This document shows, piece after piece, positions 45,094 to 51,805 of a stretch of DNA of 64,000 nucleotides; position 1 is the stretch's first letter; every line of letters begins with the position of its first letter. Location: NCBI GenBank assembly GCA_021323945.1, contig JAJPKA010000004.1:1-64000 (forward strand), in the 5' to 3' direction. Source of the DNA: Pseudomonadota bacterium. Its GTDB lineage: Bacteria; Desulfobacterota; Binatia; Binatales; Binataceae. The notes beneath the pieces are model-generated. The model had not been told where the DNA came from, ran no database searches, and worked only from the letters and a program-made list of their open reading frames with translations. Made by a program: the position numbers and the translations under genes.

Positions 45094-45804
45094 CTAGAAA
45101 CACATGTACCCCACCGTGAGTTTGTTAAGTCCGCCGGTGGTGGCGCCGGCCGACGGAAAGTCCACCTTGGCGCTGGTGGTGGTGCTGATGTCAGCCACCC
45201 CCGGAACGCTCGCGGTGCCGTCACCGTTGGCCACCCGCCACGAGCAGATGCGATTGTTGGCCGACGGAATCGAAAAGGTGACCGTGCAGTTGTCGACGTC
45301 GGTGGTGGTGGCGGGCGTGGTGAAGCTGCCGGCGTAGTTGGTCGAGCCGCTGTTGAAGCTGCCGGCGCCGACCACCGTGTTCTTGTGCGAGCACGAGACG
45401 CTGGTGGGCGCCGCCGGACCGCCCGGCACCGGCCCGCAGCTCCAGACGCCGTTGATTCCCTGCGCAATCGCCCCGGTGCCGCCGCCCGCGCAGGGCGTGC
45501 CCGGCGCGCCGTCGGTGACGTAGAAGAGCTGGCCGTTGGTCACCGTCGCCGGCAGCTGCGAGAAGAGAATATGGACGAGCTGCGGCGAGATCGTGTCGGC
45601 GCCCGAGAGCTTGTTGTTGAGCGCGTTGCGGAACTGCTGCCCCGCCAGATTGCCGGTGAAGTTCGGAATCGGCACATACTGCGCGCGCGCCACGCCGCAT
45701 CCCAGCCCCATCCCCGCGAGTAATATACCCGCGAGTAATATACCCGCAAGTAACATACTCGCGAGCAAGCTACCGCCTGGTCTGCCTGCGACGGCCTTTC
45801 TCAT
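45094..45804 (-). CDS. Secreted fibre-like phage protein with repeat-built signal peptide
   Basis: 236 residues. The N terminus is a signal peptide whose hydrophobic core is made of repeated LLAGI units, ending VARAQ. The mature part has FRNALNNKLSGADTI and FYVTDGAPGTPCAGGG followed by GINGVWSCG, a motif common in phage fibre-tip proteins, then an Ig-like serine/threonine-rich domain with two cysteine pairs. I take the ATG at 45804 because AGGAGGAAG precedes it, over 45822. Role unknown; probably related to surface binding. Confidence 0.65.
   Translation of the reverse strand: MRKAVAGRPGGSLLASMLLAGILLAGILLAGMGLGCGVARAQYVPIPNFTGNLAGQQFRNALNNKLSGADTISPQLVHILFSQLPATVTNGQLFYVTDGAPGTPCAGGGTGAIAQGINGVWSCGPVPGGPAAPTSVSCSHKNTVVGAGSFNSGSTNYAGSFTTPATTTDVDNCTVTFSIPSANNRICSWRVANGDGTASVPGVADISTTTSAKVDFPSAGATTGGLNKLTVGYMCF
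45713..45772 (-). repeat. 15-base tandem repeat in a signal peptide, four copies
   Basis: Plus-strand unit CCCGCGAGTAATATA occurs exactly at 45713-45727 and 45728-45742, with two changes at 45743-45757 and more at 45758-45772. Each unit codes for five hydrophobic residues (LLAGI). As 15 is a multiple of three, copy changes would lengthen or shorten the signal core without a frameshift. Confidence 0.9.
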
Positions 45805-45823
45805 GACTCGCTTCCTCCTCATC

Positions 45824-46438
45824 TCAGTACCCCAGCGCCACCCAGCCGATCCCGGTCAGCCCCGGCGTCGTGCCATAGGCGATCTGCTTCTGCACGTTGC
45901 CGTAGGCGATCTGATTGCCCTGCTTGACCAGCGGGGTGACGGCCGCAATCGGCATCCCCGTGGTCGGCATGAAGGTCGAGGTCGTGTTGCTCTGCCAGTA
46001 GGGAATCAGCATCCAGCAGGCGTTGGGATAGGCGAGCGGAAAGCTGAAGGGCAGGGTGGTCGGCAGTTGGCCGCTTGGCCCGCCGAAGCTCAGCAGCGAG
46101 ATCGTCCCCCACTGGATTATCAGCTGGATCTGCCCGAGATTGACGTCGTTGGCGCCGAGCTTGAGCCAGCCGTTCACTCCCACGGCCGAGCTGATCAGAT
46201 TGCTCAGCGACTGCAGCGAGGCGATCGCCGCCTCGTCGGCGAGCTGCTTGCTGTGCAGATAGTTGATCTTGTTGAGCAGCGCCTGATGCGGCTGGTTGAC
46301 CACCCCGAGGCCGCCGAACGACGCCCCGGTGGCGGCCGCCTCGACCGTGTCGGTCTGCACCAGCTCGTAGACGTCGCCGTCGGTCCAGGTGTAGTTGAGA
46401 TTGGCCTGCAGATAGGTGTTGCCGGTTGGATTGGGCAT
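45824..46438 (-). CDS. Phage tail fibre-like protein, paralogue B
   Basis: A 204-residue protein: NYTWTDGDVYELVQTDTVE, then ATGASFGGLGVVNQPHQALLNKINYLHSKQLADE, a middle NGWLKLGANDVNLGQIQLIIQWGTISLL, and the closing GLTGIGWVALGY. The QWGTI...NACWM...TGIGW..GY pattern is that of gp53-like C-terminal domains of tail fibres, which bind receptors. It is a shorter copy of the next gene upstream. No signal peptide. Confidence 0.75.
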   Translation of the reverse strand: MPNPTGNTYLQANLNYTWTDGDVYELVQTDTVEAAATGASFGGLGVVNQPHQALLNKINYLHSKQLADEAAIASLQSLSNLISSAVGVNGWLKLGANDVNLGQIQLIIQWGTISLLSFGGPSGQLPTTLPFSFPLAYPNACWMLIPYWQSNTTSTFMPTTGMPIAAVTPLVKQGNQIAYGNVQKQIAYGTTPGLTGIGWVALGY

Positions 46439-46453
46439 CGTCGCCTCCCCTCG

Positions 46454-47191
46454 TCAGTACCCCACCGCAATCCAGCCGATTCCGGTCAGCCCGCCGCGCG
46501 TGCCGAACTCGATACTCGCGATCAGGGCCTCCTGGCCGCTCGCCTCGCTGAGCGAATAGGTGATCTGATTGTTCTGCGGCTGCAGCGGCGTCACCACGGC
46601 AAGATTCAGCACGTTCTGCTGGCTGCCGTTCGCCCACCCGAGGTAGTCGGTGGTGTCACTGGTCTGCCAGTACGGCTTGATCATCCAGCAGGCATGTGGA
46701 AACGGAATCGGAAAGCTGAACTGCATCGCGGGCGGCAGCGGCGGCTCCTCGGGCTGCGAGGGCGGATATTCCTCGGCCCACGGCAGCAGCGAGATCGTCC
46801 CCCACTGCCAGATGATTTGAATCTGGCCGAGCGAGCTGTCGACCGTCGCCGCCTTGAGCCAGCCGTTGGTCCTGGTCGGCAGCGGCGTCGGCCCGTACAG
46901 GTTGGGCGAGGGGGGTGGCGGCGGATTCAGATTGACCGCGCTCGTCAGCGCGTTGAGCTTCGCCAGCAGATTGTTGATGTTGGCCTCGTCCGCCAGCATC
47001 CGCCGATAGACGTACTGCACCTTGTTGAGCAGCATCTGATGGGGCTGATTCTCCACGCCCAGGCCGCCGAACGAAGCGCCCGGCGCCGCATATTCGATCG
47101 CGTCGGTCTGCTGAATCTCGTAGACGTCACCGTCGGCCCAGACGTAGTTCTGATTCGCGCTGAGATAGCTGCTGCCCGTCGGATTGCTCAT
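46454..47191 (-). CDS. Phage tail fibre-like protein, paralogue A
   Basis: A 245-residue protein with the same plan as its neighbour: SNPTGSSYLSANQNYVWADGDVYEI, PGASFGGLGVENQPHQMLLNKVQYV, IWQWGTISLLPW, FPHACWMIKPYWQ, and the end GLTGIGWIAVGY. It differs by a proline-rich linker near residue 85 (PPPPPSPNLYGP) and inserts in the C-terminal domain. The two are a tandem duplication that has diverged, likely receptor-binding units. ATG at 47191; the frame upstream to 47416 is a shadow. Confidence 0.75.
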   Translation of the reverse strand: MSNPTGSSYLSANQNYVWADGDVYEIQQTDAIEYAAPGASFGGLGVENQPHQMLLNKVQYVYRRMLADEANINNLLAKLNALTSAVNLNPPPPPSPNLYGPTPLPTRTNGWLKAATVDSSLGQIQIIWQWGTISLLPWAEEYPPSQPEEPPLPPAMQFSFPIPFPHACWMIKPYWQTSDTTDYLGWANGSQQNVLNLAVVTPLQPQNNQITYSLSEASGQEALIASIEFGTRGGLTGIGWIAVGY

Positions 47192-47211
47192 CGCCGCCTC
47201 ACCCACCTCCG

Positions 47212-47892
47212 CTACATGCTGATCGTCCAGGTGCCCGAGAAATTGCCGCCGCCGGTGTAGGGAAAGGCCGGCACCACCACGTGCGCGATCATCGGCGTCG
47301 GCGCCACCCCCTTGGCGACCAGGGTCCAGACCACGGTGTTGTCGGTGGTGGTCGCGCCGATCGTGGTCGCCCAGGCGGGATGGGAACCCGAACCGGAGGT
47401 GCCGGCGGTGGTGCATCGCTGAATATTGCCGTTGGAGTCGACGATCAGATTGCCGACGCTGTAGGCGGTGCTCGCCGCCCAGACCGGATTGGAGGTGCCG
47501 ACCGCCGCCGGCAGATTGACCGCGCCGGTGTTGCCAAAGAGCCCGAGCTCTTGAATCGTGAGGGGATTGGCCGCATAGTCAGTGGTCTGCAGCTGATAGA
47601 CAAACTGCACGCTGCCGGCCGCCACCCCGCCATTGGGACCCACCGTCACCGTCCCGACCGCGTTGTAATAGGCCGGCGTGGCCGAGAGTCCCGTATCGGT
47701 CACCTGCGGCGCGGTGTTGCCCGAGCCGAAGCCGACCGCCGCGACGAACTCGCCGGTCGTCACCCCGCCGAGCAGACTGGCCAGCGCCGTCAGCCCGGCG
47801 TTGACCACCAGGTTGCGCCGCTCGAATATCAGCCGTCCGGCGCGGTAGAGCCGCACCGTCCCCGATGGCCGCCGCTCAGTTCTCATCCTCAT
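47212..47892 (-). CDS. Phage tail-collar-like fibre protein with sugar-binding-type module
   Basis: A 226-residue protein. The N-terminal RLYRAGRLIFERRNLVVNAGLTALASLLGG and AAVGFGSGNTAP strongly resemble the start of phage tail-collar fibre proteins. A second part (VWAASTAYSVGNLIVDSNGNIQRCTTAG ... ATTTDNTVVWTLVAKG) is a compact module seen in many phage tail and chitin-binding proteins. It also recurs in baseplate J of this block. The ATG at 47892 overlaps the stop of the Mor-like gene (ATGA). Confidence 0.7.
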   Translation of the reverse strand: MRMRTERRPSGTVRLYRAGRLIFERRNLVVNAGLTALASLLGGVTTGEFVAAVGFGSGNTAPQVTDTGLSATPAYYNAVGTVTVGPNGGVAAGSVQFVYQLQTTDYAANPLTIQELGLFGNTGAVNLPAAVGTSNPVWAASTAYSVGNLIVDSNGNIQRCTTAGTSGSGSHPAWATTIGATTTDNTVVWTLVAKGVAPTPMIAHVVVPAFPYTGGGNFSGTWTISM

Positions 47893-48323
47893 CTCCGTGC
47901 CTCGAGTGCGAGCCGCCTGAGCCTGGAAAACCGATGCGGCCGCGTGATGTCCTTGCCGAGCCACTTGTAGACCGTCCGCAGATGTCTGCCGGCCGCCCGC
48001 GCGATTTCGTTCATGCTCTTGCCTCGTCGATGCAGTTCCATGATGCGCTCGCAGACGCATTCACCCGTCGGCAGCGCCAACGGCACCTGCAGATAGTCGC
48101 CGCCGCAGGCCGCCCGCAGGGCGTCGAAAGCCTCCGTGCCGATCGCCCGCAGGATCCGGCGGTTGACCGGGTTGCGCCGCGGCTCACGCCCTGGAACCGG
48201 AATCCACACTCTCGAACCGCCGCAGGCGCGAACGAATCTCAAGGCCTGGTCGTGGCCGAGCGTCCGCACCAGCATTCCGCCCACGCCGCTCTCGAGATGC
48301 CTAATGTGCGGTCGCCTGTCCAT
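47889..48323 (-). CDS. Mor-like helix-turn-helix transcription regulator
   Basis: 144 residues. The second half matches the Mu Mor/C activator pattern: a dimer segment AIGTEAFDALRAACGGDYLQVP, then the helix-turn-helix RIMELHRRGKSMNEIARAAGRHLRTVYKWLGKD. The first half holds a weaker copy of the dimer segment (TLGHDQALRFVRACGGSRVWIPVP). Mor activates Mu middle genes; here the gene sits among fibre genes, so it could control late expression or be a minor DNA-binding virion part. Start uncertain: ATG 48323 overlaps the previous gene by 23 bases. Confidence 0.65.
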   Translation of the reverse strand: MDRRPHIRHLESGVGGMLVRTLGHDQALRFVRACGGSRVWIPVPGREPRRNPVNRRILRAIGTEAFDALRAACGGDYLQVPLALPTGECVCERIMELHRRGKSMNEIARAAGRHLRTVYKWLGKDITRPHRFSRLRRLALEARR

Positions 48324-49173
48324 TGATCACCAACGGCCCCTCCGCCACCGCCGGCTGCGCGCCGCCACCGGTAATCCCCCCGCTGAAATAATAGCGCCCG
48401 TCGTAGTAGGGCGCGATCGTCTTGACGTCCCGCACCGGCCAGAGCGGCGCCGCGACCAGGTCGCTCGGCGCCGGCGTGAGAAAATCGCGCTGCACGAAGA
48501 TATTGCGCACCACGTCGCTCACCGGCGGCACGAGCGTGTCCGCCAGATGCCACTGGAACTGCACGCTGTCGAGAACACAGCGCGCCGGCTTCCAGTAGTT
48601 GCAGCTCGCCACCAGCTGCTGCTGCAGATGGACCATGTCGGTGCCGGCCGGCACCGTCGACAGATCGATCAGCACCCGAAACACCGCCCATCCCTCGGTC
48701 GGCGGATATTGCGTGCCACCCCAGCTCTGCTGCCCCTCCTGCACCACCGCCGCGGGAAATCCCAGCGCCGCCAGGGCGTTCTTGATCGCCCCGAGCGTGC
48801 CCATCGTCGAATGCAGCGCGGTGCTCAACAGAATCAGCGCCCGATACTGGGTGTAGAGCGCCGCGCCGGTCGGCTCGGCGCCGCTCACCACCTGGTACTG
48901 CAGCAGGTCGATATTGGTGAGCGCGTCGATATTGCCAATCTGGTCCCATCCCGGCCACGACTGATTGGCCAGCACCTCGACCGCCGGCAGCAGGATCGGA
49001 TTGAGCACGTCCCATTGCCAGGCCATCGCCAGCACCGCCGAATCCACCAGCGACGCCATCCGGTAGACCAGGATCGGCGAGAGGTCGAGCGCCGCGAGCC
49101 GGTTGATGAGCGCGAGATGGGCCTGGCTGCGGGCGTCGGTCTGCAGGGGTGGCTGCAATCCCAGATTAGCCAT
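48301..49173 (-). CDS. Phage tail protein I (P2 gpI-like)
   Basis: The 290 residues include the gpI hallmark LAALDLSPILVYRMASLVDSAVLAMAWQWDV followed by LNPILLPAVEVL, and later LGAIKNALAALGFPAAVVQEG. gpI links the baseplate to the tail fibres. The ATG at 49173 overlaps the tape-measure stop. The protein is longer than usual, with an extra C-terminal part (about 200-290) ending in a glycine-rich stretch. Normally gpI follows gpJ directly; here chaperone and tape measure separate them. Confidence 0.78.
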   Translation of the reverse strand: MANLGLQPPLQTDARSQAHLALINRLAALDLSPILVYRMASLVDSAVLAMAWQWDVLNPILLPAVEVLANQSWPGWDQIGNIDALTNIDLLQYQVVSGAEPTGAALYTQYRALILLSTALHSTMGTLGAIKNALAALGFPAAVVQEGQQSWGGTQYPPTEGWAVFRVLIDLSTVPAGTDMVHLQQQLVASCNYWKPARCVLDSVQFQWHLADTLVPPVSDVVRNIFVQRDFLTPAPSDLVAAPLWPVRDVKTIAPYYDGRYYFSGGITGGGAQPAVAEGPLVINGQATAH

Positions 49174-51184
49174 TGGCAAACCTCAGCCGCTCGCGCCGCG
49201 CCAGCTTCATATCGATGATATGCACGAGCTCATCGGCATGGCGCCGCGCCGCCTTCACCCAGTCCTCCGCTCCCGTCCCGTGAATCACCGGCGCGTAGTT
49301 GATCGTCACCGTGGTCGGCGCCGGCGCCGTCCACCCCGGCACGGCCAGCGGCGCCGGCGCCGCCGCGGCGGCCGGCAGCGCCGTCGCCGCCATCATCGGC
49401 AGCGGTGCCAGCGCCGCGCTCATCGCCGCCACCAGCGGCTCCGGCCGAATCGTCTCCGCCAGCGTCTGCACGATCCGCACCCGCTCGAGCTCACGCAGCG
49501 GCCCTTCGCGCGCCGGCGAGAAGGGCAGCAGATTGCGCAGCTTCTGCGCCACCGCCTCGAGTGCGCGCCCCGGCAGCGACACCGCCGACCAGATACCCCG
49601 GGCCACCGCCTCCACCAGATGCGCCCCGGCGGTGAAAAACTCCGGAATCAGCCGGCCGAACAGATGCTCCGGTTTGATCGCGTCCCACACCGCGACCAGC
49701 TTCGGCATGATCGCGTCCCAATGCCGCCAGATCTCGTAGCCGACGAGCGCCAGCGCCGCCCCCGCCGCGAGCACCATCCCCCACGGACCCAGCAGCGCGC
49801 TCAGTCCGGCCATCACCCCCTCGCCCTGGGCCAGCGCCGTCCAGGCGGCCAGCGCGCGCGCCGCCAGGGCGCCGAAACCGCGCACCCCGAAGGCCAGCAC
49901 CCCCGGCAGCGCCCCCAGGATATTGAGCAGGTAGCTGCCGCCAATCAGGATCGGCCCGAGCGTCAGCAGCAGGCCGCCGCCGGCTGTGGTGAGCAGTCCC
50001 AGGGCGACCGCGCTCTTCGCCAGCACCGCCGCGATCCCCTGATGGCGGCTGAGAAAATCCGTCGCCACCGCCGCCGCGCGGCTCAGCAGGTCCACCCAGC
50101 GGCTGAGCGCCGGCAGCACCAGGTCGGCGAGCCGCTCCTTGAGCGCCTCGAGATTGTTGCGCAGGATCTCGTAGCGCTTGCTCAGCGTCGCCTCGGCCAG
50201 CGCCTGGGCGCGCGCCGCGGCACCCCCCGAATGCTCCAGGGCGGCCTGCGCCTCATCGAGCTTGCCGAGCTGCTCGATCAGGAGCTCCGCCCGCGCCCCC
50301 CGGATCCCGAACGCCTTGGTCAGCGCCTCGCTCGCGCCGAATCCCGGATGGGCCCGGATCCAGGCCGCGAGATTGCTCAGCGACTGCCGCAGGTCGATCG
50401 TCCCCTGGCGGGTGAGCGCGAGCGGCACCCCGAGCTTTTCAAAGGCGCCCCGCCCGATCTCATTCATCATCTCGGCGAACGCCGTGCCCGCCTCGCTGCC
50501 GTGCAGCCCCGCGGCCGAGAAGCCCGCAATCGCCGCCAGCGCCGTGTTGAACGGCACGTGGAACTGCTGCGCGGCCGCCGTCGCATACTGCAGCGCCGAG
50601 GTGATCTCGCCCATGTCGGCGAACGCAAACTGCGTCTGCAGCGTGGTCAGCGTGTCGCCCAGCCGCTCGAACTCGGCCTGCGCCGGCCGCGTCTTGTCGC
50701 CAAAGTTCAGGTAGAGTGTGCCGAGCGTCCGCATCACGTCGGCCAGCTGCCCGTGGGTGCCGATCGCCACCTGCTCGGCCACCGTCGTCGCCGCCATGGC
50801 CTGGCTCGCGCTGAGAAAGCTCGAGAGCCCCATGTAGACCGACTCGGCCACGTCCTTGGCGGCGTAGGCGTGGCGCTGGGACTGCGCGATCGCAAACTCC
50901 TCGATCTCGCCGAGCTGGCGCAGTCCCTCGGCGGTCGGCGGCAGCACCGTATGCACCCGCGCGATCTCGTCCTGGAAATCCATCGCCGCCCGCGTCGCCT
51001 CGTTCAGGCCGAGCACGTCACCCGCCGCCCGCATCAGGCCGCCGGCGAAGGTCATTCCCTCGCCCACCGCGCGCATCGATTCGGCGGCCCGGGCGAAGCC
51101 CTCGAGCTTCTCCTGGATCCCGGTGAGCACGCGGCTCGCCTGGTCAACGGCGCTGATTACGATGGCGAACTCAAGCGGACTCAT
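49166..51184 (-). CDS. Phage tail tape measure protein, TP901 family
   Basis: 672 residues with the TP901 core AAMDFQDEIARVHTVLPPTAEGLRQLGEIEEFAIAQSQRHAYAAKDVAESVYMG and later SAAGLHGSEAGTAFAEMMNEIG, then coiled and strongly hydrophobic helices (LGLLTTAGGGLLLTLGPILIGGSYLL) and an alanine/proline-rich end. The tape measure sets tail length and leaves the tail with the DNA. For a contractile tail this is short. It follows the chaperone frame after a gap that contains a rightward ORF. Confidence 0.88.
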   Translation of the reverse strand: MSPLEFAIVISAVDQASRVLTGIQEKLEGFARAAESMRAVGEGMTFAGGLMRAAGDVLGLNEATRAAMDFQDEIARVHTVLPPTAEGLRQLGEIEEFAIAQSQRHAYAAKDVAESVYMGLSSFLSASQAMAATTVAEQVAIGTHGQLADVMRTLGTLYLNFGDKTRPAQAEFERLGDTLTTLQTQFAFADMGEITSALQYATAAAQQFHVPFNTALAAIAGFSAAGLHGSEAGTAFAEMMNEIGRGAFEKLGVPLALTRQGTIDLRQSLSNLAAWIRAHPGFGASEALTKAFGIRGARAELLIEQLGKLDEAQAALEHSGGAAARAQALAEATLSKRYEILRNNLEALKERLADLVLPALSRWVDLLSRAAAVATDFLSRHQGIAAVLAKSAVALGLLTTAGGGLLLTLGPILIGGSYLLNILGALPGVLAFGVRGFGALAARALAAWTALAQGEGVMAGLSALLGPWGMVLAAGAALALVGYEIWRHWDAIMPKLVAVWDAIKPEHLFGRLIPEFFTAGAHLVEAVARGIWSAVSLPGRALEAVAQKLRNLLPFSPAREGPLRELERVRIVQTLAETIRPEPLVAAMSAALAPLPMMAATALPAAAAAPAPLAVPGWTAPAPTTVTINYAPVIHGTGAEDWVKAARRHADELVHIIDMKLARRERLRFANG

Positions 51185-51197
51185 CTAGAATCATTCC

Positions 51198-51404
51198 ATG
51201 GCAGCACTGCTCTGGCCGCTCGGCCTCGGGCTCTGGCTCGGCGCGCTGGTCTTCATCGCGGGCCTGATCGTCATCGCCGCGCTGGTCGTCATGCTGATAC
51301 CGCTGATGGCCGTGGTCGGGATTCGTGAGGGCATCCGCCGCTGGCGCGCCACCGCTCAACTCTCGCCCTCCGCGCGCGCCCGCTCGCGCACCCGCGCCGA
51401 GTAA
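51198..51404 (+). CDS. Possible small membrane protein, opposite strand to the tail operon
   Basis: A 68-residue rightward frame with two hydrophobic segments (LLWPLGLGLWLGALVFIAGLI and VIAALVVMLIPLMAVVGI) and a basic tail. Third codon positions are almost all G or C, as in real genes here, and it fills the only sizeable minus-strand gap of the tail operon. Against it: no Shine-Dalgarno, overlap with the end of the frameshift product, and the risk that hydrophobic antisense frames arise by chance. Unresolved. Confidence 0.4.
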   Translation: MAALLWPLGLGLWLGALVFIAGLIVIAALVVMLIPLMAVVGIREGIRRWRATAQLSPSARARSRTRAE

Positions 51405-51535
51405 TCCCTGACCGCTTCGATCCAGTAGCCGAGCTCGCCGCAGCTCATTTCACCGAGTTCCCGGACGCTGAAGCCGAAATGGACGAGGCCGGCGAGGCTG
51501 GCGGCATCGGGGATGCCGCCGGCGGAAAATTTCCC
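51356..51535 (-). CDS. T-type extension of the tail-assembly chaperone, read by -1 frameshift
   Basis: After a -1 slip at 51529-51535 the frame continues for 57 codons to a TGA at 51356-51358: FSAGGIPDAASLAGLVHFGFSV, RELGEMSCGELGYWIEAVRDYSARVR and so on. It gives a 139-residue G-T fusion together with the upstream part. An ATG in this frame overlaps the stop of the short form (ATGA), so separate initiation is also possible. This matches lambda gpG/gpGT and similar phages, where the ratio of short and long form guides tail-tube building on the tape measure, and the tape-measure gene does follow next. Confidence 0.7.
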   Translation of the reverse strand, partial: GKFSAGGIPDAASLAGLVHFGFSVRELGEMSCGELGYWIEAVRDYSARVRERARAEGES

Positions 51536-51774
51536 AGCACCTCGCCCTCGAGCACCAGCACGTCCGCCACCGGCATCTCGAGCACGTCCTCGTAGCAGAG
51601 CTCCTTGCCGTCAACCGTGCAGAGCATCGCCACCAGCGCCTGCAGCAGCGCCGTGGTTTCAGCGGCGCGGCCGACGGCGCGCTGCGCATGGATCAGGTCG
51701 CGGCCGCGCCCCTCGCGCACCGTCGCCACGCGCCCCGACGGCAGCGTGATCTCTCGGATCTTCGGGTCGTTCAT
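51445..51774 (-). CDS. Phage tail-assembly chaperone, short (G-type) form
   Basis: 109 residues from ATG 51774: IREITLPSGRVATVREGRGRDLIHAQRAVG and LLQALVAMLCTVDGKELCYEDVLEMPVADVLVLEGEVLG, the pattern of small tail-assembly proteins of Mu-like phages. The last 27 residues are low-complexity Pro/Ala/Ser, as expected where the zero frame past a slip site carries no function. The frame starting at 51825 adds 17 unlikely residues. Lies between gpJ and the tape measure. Confidence 0.75.
   Translation of the reverse strand: MNDPKIREITLPSGRVATVREGRGRDLIHAQRAVGRAAETTALLQALVAMLCTVDGKELCYEDVLEMPVADVLVLEGEVLGNFPPAASPMPPASPASSISASASGNSVK
51529..51535 (-). promoter_or_regulatory. Programmed -1 ribosomal frameshift site GGGAAAT
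   Basis: On the minus strand the zero frame reads CTG GGA AAT TTT, which gives a perfect X-XXY-YYZ heptamer G-GGA-AAT. Re-pairing as GGG-AAA leads straight into the open T-type frame. The lambda G/T site is GGGAAAG, differing only in the last base. Zero-frame codons 81 and 82 are affected. Downstream G+C-rich sequence (CCGCCGGCGGCATC) could form a stimulating hairpin. Confidence 0.75.
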
Positions 51775-51805
51775 TCTTCTCACCCCCCCTTTTTCCCGGT
51801 TTCCT

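Noticed and set aside
44928-45467. N-terminal extension of the portal frame
   Set aside because: Residues are Arg/Pro/Ala-rich noise antisense-like in composition; the true DUF935 start is at 44927 and two other genes occupy the space.
45536-47260. A 574-codon plus-strand frame through the fibre genes
   Set aside because: Low-complexity arginine-rich translation, antisense to two recognisable paralogous fibre proteins.
49103-51328. A 741-codon open frame on the plus strand through the tape-measure region
   Set aside because: Arg/His/Gln-rich shadow of the G+C-rich tape-measure and tail I genes; no domain, and the minus-strand frame is a clear TP901 protein.
51171-51359. A minus-strand 62-codon frame in the gap before the tape measure
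   Set aside because: TTG start, charged low-complexity tail (Asp/Glu/Arg/Gln), no Shine-Dalgarno; the T frame and the plus-strand ORF explain the region better.
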